DNA from: Heloderma charlesbogerti
Lineage: Eukaryota; Chordata; Lepidosauria; Squamata; Helodermatidae
Reading direction: 5' to 3'
Assembly: GCA_026122225.1 (NCBI GenBank)
Contig: JANEZZ010002682.1
Span: forward strand, 558,001-622,000
DNA length: 64,000 nt
Positions 21,053-30,932 of this stretch are shown one piece after another. A program made the position numbers and the translations under genes. Under the pieces are notes generated by a model. That model made no database searches and was not told the DNA's origin. It was given only the letters and a program-made list of their open reading frames with translations. Position 1 is the first letter of the stretch; each line of letters starts with the position of its first letter.

Positions 21053-21389
21053 CCGATCCATTAACCCACAAATGGTAACAGCCTTGGATGCTTGCATTGG
21101 AATCTTTACTCCAATCTTTCTGGAATGTTGTGGTGTGGATTGGTTAATGGAGGATATTGCTATGGGTTTGGGGTTAGTCTGAAAGGTCTCTCAATGATCC
21201 CCCCCCCCAGACTTTGATTGTGAAAAGAGATTGTGAACATGGGTCAAACTGGTTGGGCAAGTCTAACCTGGCAGATTCTCTACTGTTATGGAGATTAGCT
21301 AGAGGAGTAGCTATGCTCAGAGAGACTATTCAGGAAATCTCTGAAGGGGGCTTTGCTTTCCCTCTCTTCTCCCTAAGGAATGTGCTAAT

Positions 21390-21756
21390 GGGGGGGGGGC
21401 TGCATTCTAGTGTCAGTGAAATGAAAGGGGAAAAGGACAGGGCCAATATACTCAAAATACCACCATATTTTAGGTTAAAGCTTTTACTGCCACTAACTGA
21501 GCCTTAGGAGAAGCTTTTCGTTTAACTTTTAGAATGGGAAAACCTTTCCAACCTTTTAGAATGGGGAAAAAATGGTGCAGAAGCTGGGAAACTACCAAGT
21601 GATCTGTGGTTGAGGGGGAAGGAGTGGAGCCAGGGGAAGTGGGTGTGGTCTCCTGGGGAACCTCAGCCATATTGGGACCCCAGGCAGGCCAGATTTGCCT
21701 CTGCCCTGGACATCTGATGGAATCTGTCGGAGTGCTAAGGCTGAGAACCCTCATCT
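21390..21756 (+). repeat. Interspersed repeat, family C (copy 1)
   Basis: Shares with 29085-29400 and 37024-37325 the order 'ggctgcattctagtg', 'caaaataccaccatatttta', 'aactgagccttagga', 'agctgggaaactaccaa'. Probably a non-autonomous DNA transposon. Function none. Confidence 0.6.
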
Positions 21757-21765
21757 TAGGCTAAG

Positions 21766-21768
<3 letters not shown>

Positions 21769-21802
<34 letters not shown>
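21769..21802. repeat. (GT)n microsatellite
   Basis: About seventeen uninterrupted GT units. A second, shorter (GT)n lies at 25261-25285. Confidence 0.95.
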
Positions 21803-21806
<4 letters not shown>

Positions 21807-22391
21807 AAACCTTATATATCACAGAAACGCCATAAGTCTCCAGTGAAATCTCCGTTTGAGCTTTCAGAGTCATAGAGGAGATCTTCATAAGCAGGTTCAC
21901 GGTGTTCTCATTTTCAGCTGCAGTAAGTGCTGTTGCCACGCTGGTGAGATGGTAGATTCACCGCTCTCCGTTGCTCTCAGTCTTCACCTTAAGATGCTCG
22001 CATGCCTTTCTAGCTTGGAAGAGTTAAAAGGGCTGTTGAATGTACAAATCTAATTGTTTATGGGAGATGTACATTGCTGTATTTGAACACGATTGTTGAA
22101 ACATCTGAGGGTATTGCAATTTTGAACAGTCTAAATTTAGTGCTACTCGGACGACAGAGGTCAGGATTACGGTGCGGAATCCTGTCATGATGACTGTAGT
22201 CTTATTTCCTGGTCTGTGACATCAGACTGAGATGTGCTCTTGGCGTTGTTATTTTGGGAGGCAGGCAGGTAGGCAGAGCAATTAGTAGTTGTTCACCTAC
22301 TAGCCCATTCCAAGTTTTCAGTATTGATAGAATTAATGAGTAAATACAGGTGTGATCGAAAATATTTTGTCATGGAACAAACTGGATAGAA

Positions 22392-22540
22392 ATGGCAGAG
22401 GATGAGATGGCTGGATAGCATCACCGATGCAATGAATATGGACTTGAGCACACTCCGGGAGAGAGCGGAGGACAGGAAGGCCTGGCGTGCTGTGGTCCAT
22501 GGGGTCACGAAGAGTCGGACGCGACTGAACGACTGAACAA
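22392..22540 (+). mobile_element. BovB LINE, extreme 3' fragment
   Basis: About 150 bp matching the last part of the BovB copy at 31208-32644, ending in the BovB signature 'agtcggacgcgactgaacga'. 5'-truncated. Confidence 0.92.
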
Positions 22541-23173
22541 TACTGTGTCTTTTCTGCTCTCCACATATAATGTTGGCCTCAAGATGGAGAAAGCAATCAG
22601 GGAGGGAGACAAAAGAGAAAATGCTATGATAATGGGTGACTTTCAGTTATCTTCACACTGACTGGGTGTATAAACATTCAGGTCAACATTCTAGATATGA
22701 TAAATATCTAATTGTTCTAAGGCACAATAAATGATTGTGCCTTGGAACAATTCATTGGAAAGATGAACTGGAAGACTTGATTTGATACTGTGTAGTGCCC
22801 AGGACTAGAGGTGCAATAGTTGTCAAGTCATGCCACATGGGAAGGGGGCCACAACACTATCACACTCGATGTACCTGGAAGGGGGAAATGAAACCAGCCC
22901 AACAAATTATAGAAAAGGGAACTTCTAAAAAAAGCGGGGGAAAGGGGAAGTTGAAGGGGAGAATTTAGGAGTTTGGCAATTATTAAAGATATTTAGATAA
23001 CATCTAAATTGGAAATAAACCCAGGAGGATGTCTGTGTTGTTAACAGGAAGTCAAGGAGGCTTGCGTTACAGAGTGGAAGCCTTGCCCAAGTGAGGAAAG
23101 TACAAAGAAAGCAAACCCTGACAAAAGAAAAGTTAATTGATCATAAGGCAAGCAAAAAACAGAATTTGAGAAG

Positions 23174-23432
23174 CAAATTGAGCCAGTGTGGTGTAGTGGC
23201 AAGAGTGTTGGACTAGGAGCTGGGAGATCCGGGTTCTAGTCCCCACTCGGCCATGGAAGCTCACTGGGTGACTTTGGGCCAGTCACAGACTCTCAGCCCA
23301 ACCCACCTCACAGGGTTGTTGTTGTGAGGATAAGATGGAGAGGAGGAGGATAATGTAAGCCGCCTTGGGTTCCTTGCGAGAGGAAGAAAGGCGGGGTATA
23401 AATGCTATAAATAAATAAATAATAAAATAAAT
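23174..23432 (+). repeat. tRNA-derived SINE
   Basis: The head has an A-box-like 'tggtgtagtggcaagagtg' and a B-box-like 'gggttctagtcc'. A middle block 'acctcacagggttgttgttg' and tail 'ggcggggtataaatgctata' followed by (AAAT)n complete a typical squamate SINE. Confidence 0.85.
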
Positions 23433-23452
23433 TGCTGAAGTCATAAAAACAC

Positions 23453-23590
23453 AGGGGTGGGCAACCTGATGCTCTCCAGATGTTTTGGACTACAACTTTC
23501 ATAATCCCTGATCATTGGCTGTGCTGGCTGGGGCTGATGTGAGTTGTAGTCCAAAGCATCTGGAGGGCACCACGTTTTTTCTGCCCCTGG
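23453..23590. repeat. Hairpin MITE, family A
   Basis: 'ctctccagatgttttggact' faces 'gtagtccaaagcatctggag' with the usual ~130-bp foldback layout. Confidence 0.75.
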
Positions 23591-23782
23591 CATGAAAAAA
23601 AAATGAATGCACATTTAAATACATCAGCAGCAAGGAATGGGCCAGGGAGGTGGTCAGACCTGTGGGTTGCAAAGGGGTGAAAGGCTTACTGGAGAAGGAT
23701 GGGGAGATTGCAGAAAAGATACATGCGTTGTTTGCACTGGGCTCCCCTGTGAAAGATGGTCCTTCATGGCATTTGGGGGAAG

Positions 23783-24093
23783 AAGCATAGCTCAGTAGTA
23801 GAGCACCTGCTATGCACACAGAAGGTCTCAGGTTCAGTCGCCAGCATTTCCAATTAAAATGGCCCAGGCAGCAGGTGATAGCAATGGAAAGGACCCTGAG
23901 ACTCATGACAGCCCCTGCCAATCAGACAACAGGAACACAGGAAGCTGCCTTCATTCTGAGTAAAATCACTGGGCCATCGAGCTCTGTATTGTCTAGATGA
24001 AGAGGTCTTTCCCAGCCCTACCTGGAGATGCTGACAACTGAACCTGGGAGCTTTTGCATGCACATTAGGTGCTCTACCACTTTGGTGCAGCCC
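23783..24093. repeat. tRNA-Ala-type SINE followed by a reversed SINE piece
   Basis: A forward head at 23786-23850 ('catagctcagtagtagagca', 'ggtctcaggttcagtcgcc') is followed by a reversed copy ending at 24093 ('tgaacctgggagcttttgca', 'ggtgctctaccactttggtg'). The pair can fold back. Confidence 0.7.
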
Positions 24094-24429
24094 TTCCTCA
24101 ATACTGGCCTGGATGGGTCAGAGCAGGGGACATCAGAAGTTGCCTTGCTCCAGGTAGCCAGACTTGCTATAAGGCAATTTCCAGTGTTCACTCACCAGAA
24201 CTACTTTGGGAAGGAGAAAGGGGTATCTAAGTCAAATACTGCTGACAGTATATGAAGTTCTAGGGCTAACGGGAGACATAAAATATTAAGAAGCCACTGG
24301 GCCTGGACAGCATATACTCAAAAGTTCTTAAAGAACTCTGATATGAAATTGTTGACCTAACAAAAATAAGTAATCTGTACACTAAAATCACCCTCCTTAC
24401 TGGAGGACTAGAGGGCTAGATAATGTAAC

Positions 24430-25090
24430 ACCATTTTTAAAAACAGATCTGCAAGGGAGCTAGGCAATTATGGGCCACTTAGTCTAATATTTGCTCCAGA
24501 TGGATTGATGGAAATTATTATCAAGCATGTGGAAGAACAAGCCCAGCTGAAGAAGAATCAGTATGGCTTCTGTGAAGGACAGTCTTGGTTCACCAGCCTT
24601 CTAGAATGCTTTGAGAGTTTCATAGCCTCAGTCTGGTAGATATTATATACTTGGACATCCAAAAGCTTTTGATGAAGCCTCTTACCAAAGGCTCCTGAAT
24701 AAACTTAACATACATAGAATGGGTCTTCTTTTGGAATACTAACTGGTTAAAGAGTATAAAGCAGAGGGCAGGAGCAAACAAACAGATGTCACCATGGAGG
24801 GAAGTAAAAAGTGGGGTCACCCAAGGATCTATATTGGGACAGATGCTATTTAATTTGTTCATAAATTATCTGGAATTAGGACTGAGCAATGAAATGTCAA
24901 AGTTCTGTGGATGACATCAAATTACTCAGGATAGCAACAGCACAAAACTGCAGAGCTCCAGAAGGATCACAGAGAACTAGGCAAAATAGATGTGCACTGG
25001 GCCAAGTATTAAGAAAGGGACTGGAAATAAGTTTGTATCATAATGGTTTTGGAATATTGTGTGCAGTTCTCATCCTACTGTCTTGAAAAG
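24430..25090 (+). mobile_element. Decayed CR1-type LINE, reverse transcriptase region
   Basis: Broken frames still show CR1 reverse-transcriptase phrases in order: NYGPLSLI (24465 on), KKNQYGF (24550), a degraded D-Y-L-D-x-x-K-A-F block (24640-24670), QGSILGQMLFNLFIN (24820-24865) and a D-D-x-K-L block (24910). Many stops and indels. The flanking sequence from about 22570 may be the 5' part of the same insertion, split by the SINEs and MITE at 23.2-24.1 kb. Confidence 0.65.
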
Positions 25091-25504
25091 TATATCCTAG
25101 CACTGACAAAAGCACATTTTAATAGGAAACATCTGAAATCATAAATGAGACTATAGGTGTGACCACCCTTGGAAGTTGCATTTTGGATTGTTCATCTTGT
25201 GCAAGGTGAGAAGGATGGTGAGTGGAGAATGTTTAACCAGGCAGAATTATTTGTGGGCTAGTGTGTGTGTGTGTGTGTGTGTGTATAAAAGATCAAGAGT
25301 GCTTAGATCTGCTGAGCAAAGTTAACACTTTGGTCTACAAGAGCGTTTTAATAAAGAAGCAGAAAGGGAAGAGTCTCTTGGGATTTGTATCAAAGTCCAA
25401 GAAGATCCTTGGTTGCCAGGAGCCAAGACGTGTTGGATTTGGGGGCAGAAAATCCAAATGCTGACCTCCCCTACCACATGTTCATTAACAGGGCCCACAA
25501 TCCA

Positions 25505-25705
25505 GCAGGAACTTGAACTGAAGAACAGAATCTGCACAAGGACCACAAATTCACTTGGTAGCCTTAAACAAGTCTCTGTCTTTTTTGGCCTCAGTCCCAC
25601 TGTCTGCAGTCTAGGAGTATAACAATGCTGTCCTCCTTCATAGGGCTGCTGTAAAGACTGCTGAGAAACACTTTGCATACTGAAAATGTGTTCTATAGAG
25701 CCAAG
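25505..25705 (+). repeat. MIR-like core SINE
   Basis: 'catagggctgctgtaaagac' followed by 'aaacactttgcatactgaaa' matches the 3' half of MIR-type SINEs. Two similar copies lie at 29790-29955 and 35875-36035. Confidence 0.5.
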
Positions 25706-25709
25706 CAAT

Positions 25710-27390
25710 GTTGTTGTTACATTACGGTCAATCTATTTAGTCTGCAAGGTGGCACAAGTCTTTCATTGGTTTAAAGGGAAGTCAGGGTTTCCCAGACTTC
25801 TAACAACTGGGAACATACTTCATTCTTGTGCCTGAAAAAGGTTTATTCTTAAAAGTCAGTACACTATAACACCTACGCTACAATAACTCTCAATGAAGTG
25901 GTTAGGTTTGAGATTGACTGCCAGCCCTGAGCCAGAGCCCTTTAGCACTTTATGACGCAGTGGGGGAAGTTTCATGAGGATGGGAAAGCAAAAAGGATGT
26001 CTTTTTCCTTCCCCACCCCAAACGTCAGTGAAGCCCAAATAGCCCTACAAGGATCTTGGTTGGCGCTCTGTTCAGGAGACTCCTGTGAGAGGGTGGAGGT
26101 TCACCATGACTCTTTATTTCTTCCTGTTTTCCATCTGTTGATATCTATATGTTGTGGACACGCCGGCCGGCCGGCTGGCTGTTGCAAAGCTCTGTAGATT
26201 ATTCAGTGATATGCTGGGCTGAGCACAGATGGGCTCTACGGATCATGCAGCCACTATTATAAATGGTTCAACGGGCTTATGGATTCAGTAGGCACAGATA
26301 CTTTGGTGGTGGTATTTTTAGGGGGGTGGGAGGGAACCCTGCTTGTTTGTGTTATGTTAATGACATCCACATATATTTTATGAGATTTAAAAGGTAAATT
26401 AGTTTCTAACCATAACCACAGCTGCTCTTAAAAGTCCACTGCATTTTTACAGTATAAGCATCAACGTATCGAAGAAAGGGCCTTTGGACCTTCTGCAATC
26501 ACTAAAGTATATTTGTAGCCCCTTCCTCAGAAACCTGAGAAGACCCTGTTGTTGCAAACTCTACCCCCCAAAAGGAAGCGGGGTATTTGCTGTTAGACAT
26601 TTTTTGCTGTTAGAAAACTTTTGCTGTACCCCTCTCTAGATGGATCAGGTGCACATCACCCTCAATGGCGATCAGCGTCAGAGTTATTGCGTATGGAGCT
26701 TAACTTGTTCTTGAGTGCTTTTGAAGTGATTTACAAGCAACCTTGACCTGTGTATGGCGAAACAAACAGAAAGACTTATGTGCCAACTTGTTCTCTTTTA
26801 AGCAGCATCAACAAGCATCCGCTTTGGCCTTGTCGCAACCCATCCGTTGCACTCTGGGCCAGGTTTGGCGAGTCTCTTGCCCCTCCCCTCCCTTCCATTT
26901 ATAAAGGGAGTGTTTTCAACTACTTTTCTGTAAGATTCCAGCCTGCCCTCACCCATAACCCAGCATCGGTTGTGCCCTATGGCAAGGAGAAAGTGCTTAG
27001 AGCACCTTGTACCCATAACAAACACATTGGGGGTTGTTGGCTTTTTTGTAATGCTGAGTATTGACTGTAATCAGAGACAGAGGATTTCCCCCACCCCTGC
27101 ATTTTTTCATCAGAGCTGGGGAGGCTGTAGAGAACAGGCAGACAGGAAGCAACTTGGAGGCTGTATTGTGCTGTATTGTTCTGCATTTCAAAAGCAAACC
27201 TCTTATGCAAAATAGAGGGGAGACGAGGGGAAGGTTACAGTCTGTGCTTTTGTTCCCTTGCCCTTCTTGTCTGAAGGGTTGTTTTTTGCTGCTGCCAGGA
27301 AGAGCAGAGGACAGCCAAGACTTTGCGTGTGGCAAAAGGGAGATAGACTAGAAAAGGTAAGAGGGAAGACGGGGGGGGGGGGGAGGCTTT
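25710..27390. other. Intergenic stretch, nothing recognised
   Basis: No exon, RNA gene or named repeat seen. Short overlapping open frames occur at 26750-27350 on both strands without family resemblance. A small CCGG run sits at 26163-26178. Confidence 0.5.
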
Positions 27391-27392
27391 AG

Positions 27393-27990
27393 AACATAAG
27401 AGCCCTGCTGGATCAGACCAAGGCTCCATCTAGTCCAGAATTCTGTTCACACAGTGGCCAACCAGCTGTCGACCGGGAACCCACAAGTAGGGTATGAGCG
27501 CAACAGCACCCTCCCACCCATGTTCCCCAGCAACTGGTGTACATAGGCTCACTGCTTCTTGTACTGGAGGCAGCACAAAGCCATCAAGATGAGTAGCCAT
27601 TGAGTAGCCTTTTCTTCCAGAAATTTGTCTAACCCCCTTTTAAAACCATCCAAACTGGTGGCCGTCACTACTTCCTGTGGTAGCAAATTCCATAGTTTAA
27701 CTCTGTGGTGTGTGAAGAAGTCCTTCCCTTTATCTGTCCTTCCAATCAGCTTCATAGGATGACCTTGGGTTCTAGTATTTTGAGAAAGGGAGAAAAATGT
27801 CCCCCTATCCACATTCTCCACACCATGCATAATTTTGTACACCTCTATCATGTCTCCCCTTACCCTCCTTTTTTCCAAGCTAAACAATCCCAGCTGTTGT
27901 AACCTTCTCTCATAAGGGAGATGCTCCAGCCTCTTGATCATTTTAGTTGCCCTTTTCTGCACCTTTTCCAGCTCTAGAAGGGATTTGAGT
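27393..27990 (-). mobile_element. CR1/L3-like LINE 3' fragment with open C-terminal frame
   Basis: The plus-strand view starts 'agaacataagagccctgctg', a frequent CR1-group 3' end in reptiles. The minus strand has an open frame (27549-27962) matching the C terminus of such reverse transcriptases: motifs [44 protein letters not shown]. 5'-truncated. Confidence 0.8.
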
Positions 27991-28149
27991 TTTTAACCAT
28001 TAAAACCATTTAAACAACTTTAGGGATTAGAGCTATCTTTCCAGGTGTATTGAGATTCCTGTGACCTGGTGATTATGCATCTTCATAATATGTGGCATTG
28101 ATGCCACATTTTTAGTATTTGGCCTCCCACCGAGATGCTCAGTGTAGCA

Positions 28150-28312
28150 TACATGGGAGTTATTCCATTTTATTTTCACAGCAACCCTGTGAGGTGTCAG
28201 GCTGAGAACAAGTGACTGCCACAACATCGCCCAGTGAGCTCCATGGCAGAGCAGAGATTAGAACCCAGGGCAAGCCCAACACTCTGTGTGCTGAGCTACA
28301 CTAGCTGTTCAT
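28150..28312 (-). repeat. tRNA-derived SINE, reversed and diverged
   Basis: Reverse order of the element at 23174-23432: 'cacagcaaccctgtgaggtg', 'cccagtgagctccatggc', then an inverted B box near 28260 and 'caacactctgtgtgctgagc'. Confidence 0.6.
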
Positions 28313-28771
28313 GCACATTATCCAAGTAATCCATACATCCCTAGAAGTTAGGACAAGATTATTATCCCAAGCTTCCAGGTGTGAATTGCTGGTTGAAGCT
28401 AAGAGAGAATGGCTTGCTGAAGGTTTGGGGCTCAGGTGCGAATTTAGGGTTTCCTGACCGTTAGCCTCCAGTATTGGGTATTTAGATGGCACACAGATTG
28501 TTTCATTTAATTGGGGAGTTTAGTCGCCATTGAGAAGAGCTATATCCTCCATGAATGTGTCCAATCCTCTTTTTAAGGGCATCTAATTTAATGGCCAGCA
28601 CCAAATATTGTGGTAGCAAGATCCAATAATAAATTGAAGAGGATGTGAAGAAGTACTTTTTTGTCCTGAATCTGTTGTTGCTGCAAAAGGCTCCCCAAGC
28701 AACTTACAAAAATAAGCCAGTCTCACTGGATGACCCTACCCAGTTTTTTTGGACGATGCAAGTTCTAGTCC

Positions 28772-28910
28772 AGCCTTCCCCCTAACCTGGTACCCTCCAG
28801 AAGTTTTGGACTACAACTCCCAGCATTTCTGACCATTGGCCATGCTGGCTGGGGCTGATGGAAGTTGAAGTCCAAAGCATCTGGAGGGCACCAGGTTGGG
28901 AGGAAAGGCT
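28772..28910. repeat. Hairpin MITE, family A
   Basis: 'cctccagaagttttggacta' faces 'tgaagtccaaagcatctgga'; outer ends agccttcccc and ggaaaggct. Confidence 0.75.
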
Positions 28911-29084
28911 GTTCTAGTATCATGAGAGATGGTAAAACATCTGTCTTCACTTTCTCAAGAGAGGCATCTGGTGGCCACCCTGGGAGGCAAGACGTTGGGC
29001 TATATGGTCCAATCTATCGGGCTCTCATATTCTTGCACGTATCAGTGTTTGCTTGAGTTCATTCGTTGTTTAGTTTGCCTCTTT

Positions 29085-29400
29085 ACTCCTGGGGCCTTGA
29101 ATCTCTTTCAGCCCATGCACAGAGGGGAGTTTTGGAGAAGCACTTGGGGGCTGCATTCCAGTGGTGGGTGGGTCTGTGGGAAAAGTGGGTGGAGCAAAAA
29201 TACCAGCATATTTTAGCTTATCACTCTTGATTGCCAGTATCTAAGCCTTAGGCAAGGCATTTTAACCGTTTAGGTTTGGAAAAACCTGCAAAAGCTGGGA
29301 AACCACCAAATAATCAGGGGGGGAGGGGGGCCATCTGTGAACCCTTGATTAGGGCCCACGGTGGGCCAGTTGTTGCAAGCAGGTCTGAGGCTCAATACCC
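29085..29400 (+). repeat. Interspersed repeat, family C (copy 2)
   Basis: Same block order as 21390-21756: 'ggctgcattccagtggtggg', 'aaaataccagcatattttag', 'tctaagccttagg', 'aagctgggaaaccaccaa'. Confidence 0.65.
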
Positions 29401-29734
29401 TGCTTAATTTCTCCCCTGACCGGTATACTGTATTCCACCATTATCAATATTTAGACCACTCCATAGGACAGGAGCCTTGGGTGGGAGGGGATCTCTTACT
29501 CTGTAAAACACCATGTCCACAGATGACAACTTAGTATTTATTATTGTTATTAATAATAATTTTATTTACCTTATTTACTACTAGGACTAGTATTTCTATC
29601 CTGGCCTTTGGCCTGCATGGGCCTCCAAGGCAACACAATCATTAAAAATAAAAAGAACAAAATATCAAATACAGAACGTTACAATAAAAACAGTGTGCTA
29701 TTTTTTCTTTACAATATCAGCAACAAAATACACT

Positions 29735-29955
29735 GAGAGAGAAAGAGAGAGACAGAAAGAGAGAGACAGAAAGAGAATAAATGAAATAAGGCGATCCTAG
29801 ACAAGCCATTATACTCTCAGCCCCACCTCCAAATCTGCAATACGGAGGTAATGATATTGGCCTACCTCACAGGGCTGCTGTATAAAGATTGCTGAAATAA
29901 TCACTATGTGGCATTTTGAACACTTGAAATGTGCTCTAAATAATATATATAATTC
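29735..29955 (+). repeat. (GAGA)-rich run followed by a MIR-like core SINE
   Basis: 29735-29778 is a GAGA/CAGAAAGA simple repeat. 29790-29955 has 'ggcctacctcacagggctgc' and 'gaacacttgaaatgtgctct', as in MIR-type SINEs. Confidence 0.6.
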
Positions 29956-30164
29956 TGCCATGTTGTTCCCTCTTCCTGCAGATATAGAAGACAAAATTCT
30001 GGGATTTGTATAAAGCATGCAATTGAGCCAAATTTCACAAAGTCGCTGCTTTTTTGTTTTTTGAGAAATGCATTCTACTTCAATTAATTATGGAGAGGGA
30101 CAAAAAGCTAGGTGGTGGTGAAGAAGTCCCTCTTCTCAGAAAACATGCACAGCCCTTATGAATG

Positions 30165-30350
30165 TGGGGTGCTGCTTTATCCTGAATCAGACTGTCTCCT
30201 GCACTGAGACTTCTTCAAGGTCTCACATGGGGCTGTTTCTCATCCCTGAGATCCTTGTAACTGGAGGTGCCAGGGCCTGAATTTGAGACCATCTTCATGT
30301 AAAGCAGGGGCTCTGCCAAAGAGCCATGGCCAGCTGGCCACCTCTGACTT
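30165..30350 (-). repeat. tRNA-Ala-type SINE, reversed
   Basis: 'tgaatcagactgtctcctgc' at one end and 'aaagcaggggctctgccaaa' (inverted A box) at the other; the reversed order of 37686-37893. Confidence 0.6.
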
Positions 30351-30932
30351 CTTAAGATTTCAGTTCACGCTACTGCCTTCAAGGGCTAGAAGCTTGCTTT
30401 AAGAAGTGAGGGTGGGATTCTCAGGAAGCTGAGATTCTGCACTTGTGTGGTGTGATAATGCAATTGCAGAACACACCCATGTCATTGTAAGTAAGATAAG
30501 ATCATGGGGAACTGGTAGCCATTAGGGACAGATAACAAACCTGGTGCAGCAGGGCAGGGCATCACCTCTGTAACACCCCTGCTTAACTGAACAGGAGCTC
30601 TGACTCTTCCTCTTCAGCAATGAGGGCTGGGAACTTGATGTTTTTCAAAAACTGTTGAGATCACCCTCAGTTATCCTGAAAGTTGCTTCATGTGTCTCTG
30701 GACTGGTAACTACTGACTGGGGAAGTGGGTATAATTTTTCCAATCCGGAGTCACGTGTGTCCAGGCCAAAAATAGATGCTTGTGTCAGCATCCTGCTGTG
30801 AGAATACTTGTTTTTCGTACAGTTTTGCCATTCCTAGGAGCGAGTTCAGTTGTGCTGTTACTAGCTTGTAATGGTTTGCGATCTGCTTTTGCAGCTTCTT
30901 TCAACAGGGCGATGTTCATTTAAGCATCAGCC

